The notes below the pieces were generated by a model. It made no database searches, had not been told where the DNA came from, and saw only the letters and a program-made list of their open reading frames with translations. The position numbers and the translations under genes are program-made. From assembly GCA_044361315.1 (NCBI GenBank), contig JBIKJA010000003.1:184075-248074 (forward strand): 64,000 bases of DNA, given 5' to 3'. Numbering within the stretch: the first letter of the stretch is position 1; every line of letters starts with the position of its first letter. The DNA is from Crocinitomix sp044361315. GTDB lineage: Bacteria > Bacteroidota > Bacteroidia > Flavobacteriales_D > Crocinitomicaceae. Positions 8,661 through 17,231 of this stretch are shown here, one piece after another.

Positions 8661-8678
8661 GACAGCAAATGCCAATTT

Positions 8679-9692
8679 ATGATACAAACCAAGGTTGATC
8701 TTTTTCCAAATAATACCTTTGGAATTCATGCCTATGCCGAACGTTTTGCTGTTTTTAAGACGGAGGATGAATTAAAAACCCTTCTAAAAGATCATCAAGC
8801 TACTGAAAGCCAAATTACTATTTTAGGTGGTGGAAGCAATATTTTGTTGACAAAAGATCAAGCCGGTTTAGTCTTAAAAAACGAACTAAAAGGGATAAAA
8901 ATTGTGGACGAGGACGCTTCATTTGCCTATGTTTGTGCAGCTGGTGGCGAGTCGTGGCATGATTTTGTTTGTTTTGCTATTGAAAATAAATTGGGAGGCA
9001 TTGAAAATTTGTCCTTGATTCCCGGAAGTGTTGGTGCAGCGCCGATGCAAAATATTGGTGCATACGGAGTAGAAATCAAAGATGTATTTCATTCTCTAGA
9101 AGCTTTACATCGCACCGAATTAACCCTGCATACCTTTCATTATGATGACTGTAAATTCGGCTACCGAGAAAGCGTGTTTAAAAACGAATTAAAAGGACAA
9201 TTTGTAATTACTAGCTTGACCTTGAAACTTTCGAAAGTGCATACCCTCAACACAAGCTATGGTGCCATTGATACGTTTTTAGCTGACAAAGGAATTGAAC
9301 AACCAACCATTAAAGACGTTAGTGAAGCGGTGATTGCGATTCGACAATCGAAATTACCAGACCCGAAAAAGATCGGAAATTCAGGCAGTTTTTTTAAAAA
9401 TCCGGTCATTTCTTTGTCCCAATTTAAAAGCTTACAGCAAAAATTTCCGACCATTGCCCATTATTTAAATGCGGATGAAACAGTAAAACTTGCGGCAGGT
9501 TGGTTGATTGAAACAGCAGGATGGAAAGGCAAAACAATTGGGAATTATGGGGTTCACAAAAATCAAGCCTTGGTACTGGTTAATTACGGAGGCGCAACGG
9601 GTAAAGAAATTTACGACCTTTCCGAAGCCATTTTGCAAAGTGTTAAAAGCATGTTTGGAATTGAGTTGGAACGCGAGGTGAATATTTTGTAA
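8679..9692 (+). CDS. murB: UDP-N-acetylenolpyruvoylglucosamine reductase MurB
   Basis: A 337-residue FAD enzyme of the cytoplasmic peptidoglycan precursor pathway; it reduces UDP-GlcNAc-enolpyruvate to UDP-MurNAc with NADPH. FAD-binding signatures: ILGGGSNILL (about 49-58) and SLIPGSVGAAPMQNIGAYGV. The substrate-loop YRESVFK is of the type I (E. coli-like) form. The proton-donor serine sits in GNSGSFFKNP, and the C-terminal glutamate in LEREVNIL. I chose ATG 8679 because it begins MIQTKVDLFPNNTFGI, as expected for the family, and because the upstream TTG is within the promoter. Confidence 0.95.
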   Translation: MIQTKVDLFPNNTFGIHAYAERFAVFKTEDELKTLLKDHQATESQITILGGGSNILLTKDQAGLVLKNELKGIKIVDEDASFAYVCAAGGESWHDFVCFAIENKLGGIENLSLIPGSVGAAPMQNIGAYGVEIKDVFHSLEALHRTELTLHTFHYDDCKFGYRESVFKNELKGQFVITSLTLKLSKVHTLNTSYGAIDTFLADKGIEQPTIKDVSEAVIAIRQSKLPDPKKIGNSGSFFKNPVISLSQFKSLQQKFPTIAHYLNADETVKLAAGWLIETAGWKGKTIGNYGVHKNQALVLVNYGGATGKEIYDLSEAILQSVKSMFGIELEREVNIL

Positions 9693-10292
9693 AACAGCTC
9701 AAAAAAGCACATTTAATTTCTGAAAATACACCCCTTTTGTCAAAACAGGGACTATTTACATGGCGACAATTATTTGGTATTTATTTGAACTTTTTACTTG
9801 TTAAATAATTTTAAATCATTGTTTTGTGTTTTATACAAGATAGAGTATTTTTCTCCAAATTAGTCCAGAAATCGGTTTTGCTGAGTGGCTAACTTTTCTA
9901 CCTTGTGGGTGGGATTATTTTTTCCATATTATTATCAAAAAATTCCTAACCAATATGAAAACTAAACTGTTAATTATTTCCATTTTGAGCTTATCGCTCT
10001 TATTTACCAGGTGTGGTTTTACTGACTAACCAACCGAACAATTAACTGATTCATTACAACATGACACATCCAACTGTGATGTTGAGTATGCTTGGTTTAA
10101 TCAATCAACCATTCTTCCTCTGGCATAAGGCCTAAAAAGTGCTTTTGGCTGTTCATCTAAGATCAATTGCTTATTTCACCAATGGTCTTGGCAAAAATCG
10201 CTTTACGGTTAGAGATAGACTAGAAGCGTAAATTACCGTCCTTGTTTCCATTTTTGCGCTATTTTGTGGGCTTAATAATGATTTGTTAATGT
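9693..10292. other. 600-base gap holding only a broken lipoprotein reading frame
   Basis: AT-rich sequence between convergent murB and the CYTH gene. A hairpin-like repeat at about 9732-9751 (CCCC..TTTT/AAAA..GGG, tiny loop, no T run) is too weak to call a terminator. Apart from the interrupted frame at 9955-10128 I see no gene, RNA or repeat here. Confidence 0.5.
9955..10128 (+). pseudogene. Small lipoprotein gene interrupted by a stop codon
   Basis: ATG at 9955 opens a typical lipoprotein signal sequence (MKTKLLIISILSLSLLFTRC, Cys at 20) that stops at TAA 10027-10029 after 24 residues. Read through in the same frame, 32 further codons follow (beginning PTEQLTDSLQHD) to the next TAA at 10126-10128. 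A single C-to-T change of CAA to TAA would explain the break. The residue before the Cys is Arg, which is poor for a lipobox. It could also be a genuine 24-residue peptide or chance, so confidence is modest. Confidence 0.4.
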
Positions 10293-10766
10293 TTATGAAA
10301 GCCAATTTTTGAAGGGATGGTTGGTAAGATTTGCATTGTAATATATTGGTTCTGAGGTTACTTCTTTGCCAACCCAAGGAGGCAATTCAAACCTTTCGTC
10401 TTCTCTATTTAGTTCGATTTCAGCCACCAATAATCCAACATTATCCGCTAAAAATTCATCCACTTCCCAGATTTTGCCTTTAAAATTTAGGGTGTATCGG
10501 ATTTTAGAAAGTTCTGAACTGGCAAAATTGTCAAGTAATTCGGTTGCTTCTTTGAGTGGAATTTCATATTCATATTCGGCCCTAGTTGCCCCAATGCTGA
10601 TTCCTTTGATGGTTAAAAATCCTTGTGTTGGGGTTTGTCTCACCCGAATGGTTTTATGTTGATCTGTCAACAAATACCCTTGCCGATATAGTTCGCCCAC
10701 TGGTTTTACTTGTTGATTCCATTGTTTTTGGTCAACTAAAAATTTTCGTTCGATTTCTTGTGCCAT
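10293..10766 (-). CDS. CYTH-domain protein (triphosphate tunnel metalloenzyme)
   Basis: A 157-residue cytoplasmic protein that starts MAQEIERKFLVD, containing the ExExK signature (E4-I-E6-R-K8) of the CYTH superfamily. Further alternating charged strands (TIRVRQTPTQGFLTIKG; YEYEIPLKEATELL; WEVDEFLADNVGLLVAEIEL) form the eight-stranded tunnel. Bacterial members of this size are usually inorganic triphosphatases, sometimes called class IV adenylate cyclase-like. The substrate is therefore likely triphosphate, but this is inferred from the family. It is monocistronic with its own -7 box. Confidence 0.9.
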   Translation of the reverse strand: MAQEIERKFLVDQKQWNQQVKPVGELYRQGYLLTDQHKTIRVRQTPTQGFLTIKGISIGATRAEYEYEIPLKEATELLDNFASSELSKIRYTLNFKGKIWEVDEFLADNVGLLVAEIELNREDERFELPPWVGKEVTSEPIYYNANLTNHPFKNWLS

Positions 10767-10791
10767 GATAATTTTCTCCTTTTCAAAATTT

Positions 10792-10799
10792 CAAAACTA
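10792..10799 (-). promoter_or_regulatory. Putative -7 box of the CYTH gene
   Basis: TAGTTTTG on the minus strand, 25 bases before the ATG at 10766. No clear -33 element. Confidence 0.4.
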
Positions 10800-11023
10800 T
10801 AAATTTATCCAAATTTATTTGGAATTAACTGGTAGATGCTAATTCCATCATGGTTCTATTTATTTTTTCAATTTTCTTTTGCTCCTATCAACTCCAATAT
10901 GGTAATTGGAGGGAGGGACGCTTCTACCAAATCATATTCGCCCTCGCAGCAAGGGAAAGAGGTGGTTTCCCAATTCCAATAAATTTATGCTCGCAAAAAA
11001 GAAGATCGACTGGTTACGCGATT

Positions 11024-12838
11024 TTATCGAATGATGGTTACGAGCCCTTCTTCGTAAAATCTTTTATCGTTGGTAGGGTCACCAAATTCAAGTTTCCAAA
11101 TATAAGCGCCATCGGCAACAATTCCTTTATCTCCGTAAGTTCCGTTCCAACCTTTGCTAGCATCATAAGTTTCAAAAACCAATTCACCCCAACGATTAAA
11201 AATGGTCAAATGAAAATCATACGGATCAAATCCTGAAACAAAAACTGGTTGGAAAGTTTCATTAAAATTATCCCCATCTGGTGTAAATGTGTTTGGAATA
11301 TAATAGATTAACAACTCCTTCATTTTCACCAATTGCGAGATTTTATCTTCGCATCCATAACTGTTTGTCGCCGTTAATTCGACTAAATAACCCGCTTCGT
11401 TAATACCTGAGTAGGTATGTGTCGGATTTTCTTCTTCAGACAGGGCCGAGCCATCGCCAAAATCCCATGTATATGAATCGGCATAAAGCGAATTATTTTC
11501 AAATTGCGCGGCAGGAATTCCTTGCGTTACATCCAACGTTACAAATGAAAACGCTGCCACTGGTTGAGGAACAACGGTGATATAATCTGTAATCATCGTG
11601 GTGCTTTCGCATCCAGCGGCTGAGGTCACGGTTAAGGTTACATCAAAAAGGCCTTCGGTAGAATACGTGTGTGATGGATTTGCAATTGAACTTGTACCCC
11701 CATCGCCAAACGACCAATCATAAGTGAGTCCAGGCGCAGCTGGGTCAAAGTTTACCGTGTGCGGAATACATCCTGCCAAAACGTCCCCTACAAAGTTGGA
11801 ATTTGGAAATGGATCGACGTTAACCGTTACGTTATCCGTGTTTACACAACCATTCGCATCGGTACCAGTCACGGTATATCCAGCAGTGGCCATTGGTGAG
11901 AAAGTAATTCCATTGACAACACCACCTGTCCACGCATAAGCGCCACCAACACCCGCACCTGATGCTGTAAGGGTTACGTCATCTCCAGCACAAATAGTTT
12001 GGTCTGGTCCTGCGTTGATAACTGGCAAACTATTCACTGTAATTGCTACAGTAAATGGACAATCGGTATCCACATCACTTGTTGCGGTATACGTTAATGT
12101 TCCTGCCGCCGCTGGGGTAAAAGGAACACCATTGACAACACCAAGGTTCCAAACAATGGTTCCTCCAGAAATGGAAGTCGCTTCGAGTGTCAGGTCTTCT
12201 CCCAAGCAAACTTCTGTATCGGAAATAACAGTTACTAAATCATCTTCACAATCCGAAGATTGGTCTGTAGGAATCGAAATATGAACCGCATGACGCGTAT
12301 CATCATCGCCCAATGAAGGATCGAGTCGAATAGTATTTAAACCCACCACTAAATCATACGTAACAGCATGCCATCCACCATCCCAAGGAATTGGAACAGA
12401 AACTGACACCCCATTTACCAATAAATTCTCAGTCACACCTGCCGCGGCTCCCAAAGGGCCATCACCAGCGGCACTTGTTCCAAATCCACCAAAATAAACG
12501 GTTAACACTTCGGCGGTTGCCATGGTAAAGGTTGTTTCAACAATCTCACCAGAACCTCCGTAAGACATAGCGGATAGAAAAGTTGTCACTCCTGGAGTCG
12601 GTTCAGGAACAGGGGAAATTGGTCCCAAAGGGCCATAATGCGGATACGAAATCCAATCGGTTAAACTTGAAATATCAGGCGAATCAACGATGATGGTCCA
12701 ACCAGCTGGTGCACATCCAACGCATGGAGCGCCCGTTGTTGGGTATGGAAATGTCCACCCTTGTGCTTGAGTTGTATTGGTGAAAATTGCGCCCGATAAA
12801 AGTAGAGAAAGCGCAAGTTTATGCAGTAGATTTTTCAT
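11024..12838 (-). CDS. Type B T9SS cargo protein with PKD domains (604 residues)
   Basis: A secreted or cell-surface protein. Signal peptide about 1-26 (ends TNTTQAQ). Residues 27-195 form a jelly-roll-like N-terminal domain of unknown ligand. Two roughly 75-residue repeats follow, each starting with xCxGExxTL and containing xWxGGVVNGxxFxP. Then come two PKD domains (YDWSFGDGGTS; YTWDFGDGSALS) and the C-terminal gliding-motility-associated domain (about 512-604; IPNTFTPDGDNFNETFQP, FNRWGELVFET), the type B signal for secretion and anchoring by the type IX system. Three more proteins here (42882, 49003 and 52145) share this plan with other repeat counts. No secretion partner gene is adjacent. 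Confidence 0.9.
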   Translation of the reverse strand: MKNLLHKLALSLLLSGAIFTNTTQAQGWTFPYPTTGAPCVGCAPAGWTIIVDSPDISSLTDWISYPHYGPLGPISPVPEPTPGVTTFLSAMSYGGSGEIVETTFTMATAEVLTVYFGGFGTSAAGDGPLGAAAGVTENLLVNGVSVSVPIPWDGGWHAVTYDLVVGLNTIRLDPSLGDDDTRHAVHISIPTDQSSDCEDDLVTVISDTEVCLGEDLTLEATSISGGTIVWNLGVVNGVPFTPAAAGTLTYTATSDVDTDCPFTVAITVNSLPVINAGPDQTICAGDDVTLTASGAGVGGAYAWTGGVVNGITFSPMATAGYTVTGTDANGCVNTDNVTVNVDPFPNSNFVGDVLAGCIPHTVNFDPAAPGLTYDWSFGDGGTSSIANPSHTYSTEGLFDVTLTVTSAAGCESTTMITDYITVVPQPVAAFSFVTLDVTQGIPAAQFENNSLYADSYTWDFGDGSALSEEENPTHTYSGINEAGYLVELTATNSYGCEDKISQLVKMKELLIYYIPNTFTPDGDNFNETFQPVFVSGFDPYDFHLTIFNRWGELVFETYDASKGWNGTYGDKGIVADGAYIWKLEFGDPTNDKRFYEEGLVTIIR

Positions 12839-12951
12839 TGTATAGCGAACTATTTATTTTCAGACGTTCATTTTTGATGCAAGTTGCTTTATTTAAGAGT
12901 GAAATAAGCACAATGTGCCAAACAAACCCCCTCGTTTTATTCAATTTTTTG

Positions 12952-12959
12952 CAAAGATA
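12952..12959 (-). promoter_or_regulatory. Putative -7 box of the 604-residue cargo gene
   Basis: TATCTTTG on the minus strand matches TAnnTTTG. It lies 113 bases upstream of the ATG, implying a long leader. No -33 TTG at the expected spacing. Confidence 0.35.
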
Positions 12960-13013
12960 GGTTTTTATTTTACGGATTTTAATGGTTTGATTGACCATTC
13001 ATCACAAGGCTGG

Positions 13014-13042
13014 TTGACATTTTTTTAAAAACACTATCTTTA
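13014..13042 (+). promoter_or_regulatory. Putative promoter of the M28 peptidase gene
   Basis: TTG at 13014-13016, an 18-base spacer, then TATCTTTA at 13035-13042 (one mismatch to TAnnTTTG). It is 20 bases before the ATG. Confidence 0.45.
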
Positions 13043-13062
13043 GGGCTCAATTAAAACGATTT

Positions 13063-14421
13063 ATGCGGTTATTATTTTTTGCCATTACTTTGAATTTCGC
13101 ACTTGTAAGTGCTGCCATGTCCGATTCATTATTTCTTCGGAAGATCTATGACATTGCCCTAGAACAAGGACATTCTCACGAAAATTTACGATCATTGTGC
13201 AAGGACATCGGGGCGCGAATTACAGGCTCGGCCGAAGCAAAAATGGCGATAGAGTGGGGCAAAAACTTGATGGAATCGTATGGTTTTGAAAAGGTTTATT
13301 TGCAGGAAATTACGGTTCCTCATTGGGAGCGAGGAACCACCGAAGCTGGTTGGTTAATTGATGCTGCTGGAAAGGTGGACAAATTATCGATCTTGGCCTT
13401 GGGTGGATCGGTAGGAACAAACGGTTTAATTGGTGGCGAAGTGTTGATGGTGAATTCGATTGACGAATTAAACAAACTAACGTCGGCCTCGGTAGCGGGA
13501 AAAATCATCTTTTTCAATCGACCATTTGATCAAAAAATGATTCACACGTTTCAAGCCTATGGCGCCTGTGTTGATCAGCGTTGGGAAGGCACCAATGCCG
13601 CATCTCAATTAAAAGCACTTGGGGTGGTAATTCGTTCGATGGCTTCTTCGACGGATGAGCATCCGCATACAGGATCGATGCATTATGATGCTGGGGTGAT
13701 TCCAATTCCAGGTGCTGCAATTAGTACAATGGATGCGGACAAATTAGAAGCCATGTTGAAAAAAGGCAAAGTGATTTTAAAAATGGAAATGGATTGTCGT
13801 TCATATCCAGATGAGGTTTCTTATAATGTGATTGGGGAAGTAAAAGGCAGAAAAGACGATGGAATTATTTCGTTTGGAGGCCATTTAGATTCATGGGACA
13901 TCGGCGAAGGTGCGCATGACGATGGGGCTGGCATTGTTCAATCGATTGAATGTTTGCGAATTTTGAAGGAAATGGGCTATGTGCCGAACCACACGTTGCG
14001 CTGTGTTTTATTTATGAATGAGGAGAACGGAAATTTTGGGGGAAAACAATATGCCTCGCTTGCAGCGGAAAAGAAAGAACGTCATATTTGCGCTATTGAG
14101 ACGGATCGGGGGGGATTTTTACCCATGGGATTTGATATCGTAGGAACGTCAGAACAACTTGAATTTATTCGCAGTTTCCAAACCTTGTTAAAACCTTACG
14201 ATTTATTAAAATTTAATCATGGGTATGGAGGAGTGGATATTGGTCCTTTAAAAGATTATTACCCCGAAATGCTTCAATTGGGCATGGTGGTAAATTCGCA
14301 ACAATATTTTGATTTTCATCACGCCGAGACAGATGTTTTTGAAAATGTAAATAAACGTGAATTGGCTTTAGGTGCTGCCGCAATGACAGCAATTGTTTAT
14401 TTGTTGGATCAGCGATTGTAG
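13063..14421 (+). CDS. Secreted M28 metallopeptidase (carboxypeptidase Q-like)
   Basis: A 452-residue zinc aminopeptidase/carboxypeptidase. Signal peptide about 1-18. An inserted protease-associated region spans about 105-245. The M28 dizinc site is visible: H274 (GGHLDSWD), D286 (AHDDGAG), E320-E321 (MNEENG), D348 (ETDRGG), and the last His in FDFHHAETD near 425. Overall order and length match the carboxypeptidase Q/PGCP branch, which cleaves small peptides in the periplasm or outside the cell. There is no type IX sorting domain. It diverges from the 604-residue cargo gene across a 224-base gap. Confidence 0.9.
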   Translation: MRLLFFAITLNFALVSAAMSDSLFLRKIYDIALEQGHSHENLRSLCKDIGARITGSAEAKMAIEWGKNLMESYGFEKVYLQEITVPHWERGTTEAGWLIDAAGKVDKLSILALGGSVGTNGLIGGEVLMVNSIDELNKLTSASVAGKIIFFNRPFDQKMIHTFQAYGACVDQRWEGTNAASQLKALGVVIRSMASSTDEHPHTGSMHYDAGVIPIPGAAISTMDADKLEAMLKKGKVILKMEMDCRSYPDEVSYNVIGEVKGRKDDGIISFGGHLDSWDIGEGAHDDGAGIVQSIECLRILKEMGYVPNHTLRCVLFMNEENGNFGGKQYASLAAEKKERHICAIETDRGGFLPMGFDIVGTSEQLEFIRSFQTLLKPYDLLKFNHGYGGVDIGPLKDYYPEMLQLGMVVNSQQYFDFHHAETDVFENVNKRELALGAAAMTAIVYLLDQRL

Positions 14422-14479
14422 ACGAATTCTCACATCAACAAATTCCGAAAGGTTTTAAGCGTTTTCGACCCAACTGGGG

Positions 14480-15037
14480 TTAAAATGCAGCGCTGGAATA
14501 GACATAAATACTCGTCAAAACCAATTCGCCAATAAAAACCCCGATAAACAAATATTTGTAGGGTAATTTCACGATTCCCGCTGCATAACAGACTAAATCA
14601 GTTGGTAATAAAGGAAAAAATGCCCATGCAATCACAATCAAGGTTGCTTTTGGACTGCGGAGCCGAGTTTTCCAAGTTTCGAGCGTTTTAGGATGTTTTT
14701 TTTCTAAATACTCACTAAACCCCAGCAAATCTGAAAAATAATAAAGTGCCGTGGCAGAAAACATCACCCCCACCATCGAAATCACCAATACAAGAAACAA
14801 TTGATCGGGAAATAACAGCGCACCGCAAATCACAAAAGGCGTACTCGGAATCAAAAAAAAGCCCCGCACCAGCGTCAGAATAATGTACACCAGCATCATT
14901 TCATCACCATACGATTGAATAAATTCCTTGAGGTATTCAGGCGTCGCCACCGCAGGATTCTGAATATAAACGACCATTAAAAAAACAATGAATAAAATCC
15001 ATAAAAGATAAAATATTCGTTTACCTGTTTTAACCAT
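14480..15037 (-). CDS. TVP38/TMEM64 (VTT-domain) membrane protein
   Basis: A 185-residue inner-membrane protein with about five to six hydrophobic helices. The VTT/SNARE-associated core is seen as FFLIPSTPFVICGALLFP (about 61-78) and PLLPTDLVCYAAGIVKLPY (about 140-158), the two re-entrant segments of the DedA/TMEM64 fold. Family members are linked to lipid scrambling or undecaprenyl phosphate recycling; which applies here is unknown. It converges with the M28 peptidase gene. Confidence 0.85.
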   Translation of the reverse strand: MVKTGKRIFYLLWILFIVFLMVVYIQNPAVATPEYLKEFIQSYGDEMMLVYIILTLVRGFFLIPSTPFVICGALLFPDQLFLVLVISMVGVMFSATALYYFSDLLGFSEYLEKKHPKTLETWKTRLRSPKATLIVIAWAFFPLLPTDLVCYAAGIVKLPYKYLFIGVFIGELVLTSIYVYSSAAF

Positions 15038-15164
15038 CGTGTTTTTTTATTCCAAATCTAACTATAAAAAATAGTCCAATCTATTTTATAAATTTAGATA
15101 TAGTTTCGGTATTCGTTCTTAAAGATAAGGGAATTTCAGTTTTTTTGGAGGGGGTATTATTTTT

Positions 15165-15345
15165 TTGTGAATCTCCGTAATCTGATGCGCGTATTTTTTC
15201 ACCATTGATTTATACAGATTTTCTTTTTTCTCGATTGGGTATTTCAACTTCCGAACGATCTGCGTTCTATTGACTAATTTTTTTTCACCACAGATTCACA
15301 CAGATTTTTTTCTCCCGCAGATTTCGGAGATTCCCGCAGATTTTT
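15165..15345. repeat. 11-base-periodic CAGATT repeat, copy 1
   Basis: The gap between the VTT and GMC genes contains GATCTGCGTTCTATTGACTA and then CACAGATT, CACAGATT, CGCAGATT, GGAGATT and CGCAGATT units spaced about 11-14 bases apart (to 15345). The same words, CTCCCGCAGATT and CGTTCTATTGACTA, recur at 45443-45532, and a degraded form lies at 42533-42580. Not coding in any convincing frame. Similar blocks occur, from memory, between genes in other Bacteroidetes. Confidence 0.55.
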
Positions 15346-15360
15346 AATTTAACTAAAAAC

Positions 15361-15448
15361 CGTGTTAGCGGTGGTAGCGGCATCTTTTGCAAGGGTGGTG
15401 GAGGCATCGAAACCACTTTTGCAAAAATACAGCGGACGACGCGACCCA
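15361..15448. repeat. REP-like dispersed repeat, copy F (best preserved)
   Basis: It begins with GTGTTAGCGGTGGTAGCGGC and ends with ACAGCGGACGACGCGACCC. These correspond to the two ends of copies A, B, D and C. Between them an imperfect hairpin is formed by TTTTGCAA (15385-15392) with TTGCAAAA (15419-15426) and GTGG (15398-15401) with CCAC (15413-15416). It directly follows the CAGATT repeat, and the rest of the gap to 15543 holds nothing I recognise. Confidence 0.65.
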
Positions 15449-15543
15449 AACCCAGCGCAATTACGAAACGAAGTGCAGTGAATTGTGTTGACGTTTGGGG
15501 AACACCCAAATTACCTTTAAAAACTTCAGTAATCAATAAACTG

Positions 15544-17229
15544 TTATGGTTGCATGCTTTTGAGATGTGCCATAATTTTATCGGCTACGCGGAAGGAGTT
15601 TGCATAGATGGTGAAAGTGTGAGGAACACTGCCTCCGGTTGGCATAAAACTTCCATCGGTGATGTACAGGTTGGTGACTTCGTGGGCCTTGCAATTTTTA
15701 TCCAAAACGCTGGTGGATGGATCGTTTCCAAATCGGCAGCCGCCCGCCATTAAATTGGTGGGTGGATTTCCGGTGATGGAATAAGTGATTTTTTTAGCAC
15801 CGATGTTTTGCATCACTTTTATGGCCTTGTTGGCGAGGTAATTCCCTACTTTGATGTTTTGATCGTGAAAGCCCAATTTTATTTTTCCGACGAAATCGCC
15901 CCACTTGTCTTTAACTTGATCATCTAAAGTGACATGACAATCGTCGTTAGGTAACCAATCGCAAAAGATTTCAAAACGGAGCTTTTTTTGTTTGGTGAAG
16001 TAATTGTGCAAACTGGTTTTTAGTTCGGAACCATATAAAATTCGCTCTCCATTCATTTTTGCGGAGCGCGCTTTTGGCATCGGCGCCGAATGTTCGATGA
16101 GAAAATCGATGGTGCCTCCTTTAGCTTTTCCGTTAAAGGTGGAATCTTCAATTTCGTAAAAATCGAGTAAACTTTGGTTCACAAAAGTAGCTGGTGATTT
16201 AAATTTACTCAGTTCAGGTTCTTGGATATCGGCGTAATCGATATATCCAGATCCTGCGCCGCCGCCTGCAAAAATTAAATTTTTACCAACATTTCCTGAA
16301 TTATTTGCCAACCCATTCGGGAATTTTTCGCTTTTACTCATGAGCAATAGGCGCGAAGTTTCAATCGCTTGCGCCGCTACCACCACGATTTTTGCCGAGA
16401 CTTGCTTTTTTTCGTTTTTTTCATTGTAATACCACACACTTGTAATCATTCCTTCGGAATTAGATTCGAGTTGAAAGACTTTTGAATTCGGGCGAATTTC
16501 GCAATTGTTGGTGAGTAAGGCTTTGTTGATTAAGGCCGCACGAGAACTTCCTTTAGCATCGGATGAACAGCCAAAACTGCCACAATAATTGGACAAATAA
16601 CAAGCTTTTCGGTCGTCTTTTGGTCGTGAAATAATGCCACGAGCAACTGGGATGACATTAAATCCTTCTTTTTTACCTCCTTCGATATACCATTCAGAAA
16701 CGATGTGAGTTGCGAGGGGCGGGTAGGGGAAATCTGGCGTTGAGCGTGGTTCGAGGTGTTTGTGTGGCACAACTTTTCCTGAAACTCCGACAACTTCTTC
16801 TACTTTTGCATAAAATGGTTCAAGTTCGTCGTAAGAGATTGGCCAATCGACCATGTTTGCGCCTTCAATTTCACCATATTCGGTCAACAGTTTAAAATCT
16901 TTTGGTTTAAGACGATGAAAATAAGCACTCATAAAATTGGAAGATCCTCCCACACAATTCCCATTCCACAAACTTTTTCCGCTTTCGGCAGTCGATTCTT
17001 TCGACCATCGGCCGCCGTCATCTTTTTTTTCAATGACGTGACATTCGTCTGCCAAACGAGGGGTATACACATCACGACGGGTGGCGGCCATTTCATCTTT
17101 CGAAAAATCTTCGGTTTTCAACCAAGGACCTTTTTCAAGCACCACCACTTTATAACCAGCTTTTGACAATTCGAAGATAATTGGTCCAGCTCCGGCACCA
17201 CTTCCAACGATACATACATCATATTCCAT
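15544..17229 (-). CDS. GMC-family FAD dehydrogenase (gluconate/sugar dehydrogenase large subunit-like)
   Basis: A 561-residue flavoprotein oxidising a sugar or alcohol. The FAD-binding Rossmann motif is at the N-terminus (VGSGAGAGPIIFELSKAGY, about 8-26, then VLEKG). The C-terminal GMC region has ITDGSFMPTGGSVPHTFTIY, with the active-site His in PHTFT. Several cysteines around 215-235 (ACYLSNYCGSFGC) resemble those of membrane-bound sugar dehydrogenases that carry an iron-sulfur cluster. It has no signal peptide of its own, but the upstream gene, 2 bases away, encodes the Tat-type small subunit, so the pair is probably exported together. A cytochrome c subunit gene is not adjacent. Substrate unknown. 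Confidence 0.85.
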   Translation of the reverse strand: MEYDVCIVGSGAGAGPIIFELSKAGYKVVVLEKGPWLKTEDFSKDEMAATRRDVYTPRLADECHVIEKKDDGGRWSKESTAESGKSLWNGNCVGGSSNFMSAYFHRLKPKDFKLLTEYGEIEGANMVDWPISYDELEPFYAKVEEVVGVSGKVVPHKHLEPRSTPDFPYPPLATHIVSEWYIEGGKKEGFNVIPVARGIISRPKDDRKACYLSNYCGSFGCSSDAKGSSRAALINKALLTNNCEIRPNSKVFQLESNSEGMITSVWYYNEKNEKKQVSAKIVVVAAQAIETSRLLLMSKSEKFPNGLANNSGNVGKNLIFAGGGAGSGYIDYADIQEPELSKFKSPATFVNQSLLDFYEIEDSTFNGKAKGGTIDFLIEHSAPMPKARSAKMNGERILYGSELKTSLHNYFTKQKKLRFEIFCDWLPNDDCHVTLDDQVKDKWGDFVGKIKLGFHDQNIKVGNYLANKAIKVMQNIGAKKITYSITGNPPTNLMAGGCRFGNDPSTSVLDKNCKAHEVTNLYITDGSFMPTGGSVPHTFTIYANSFRVADKIMAHLKSMQP

Positions 17230-17231
17230 CC

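Noticed and set aside
9732..9751. Terminator after murB
   Set aside because: The hairpin has a three-base loop and bulges, with no T run after it.
10892..10911. Hairpin CTCCAAT/ATTGGAG between the CYTH and cargo genes
   Set aside because: Seven-base stem without T run, not in a position to end either gene; possibly chance.
15285..15536. 83-codon minus-strand frame between the VTT and GMC genes
   Set aside because: It is explained by the CAGATT repeat and REP-like copy F; no start context or family match.
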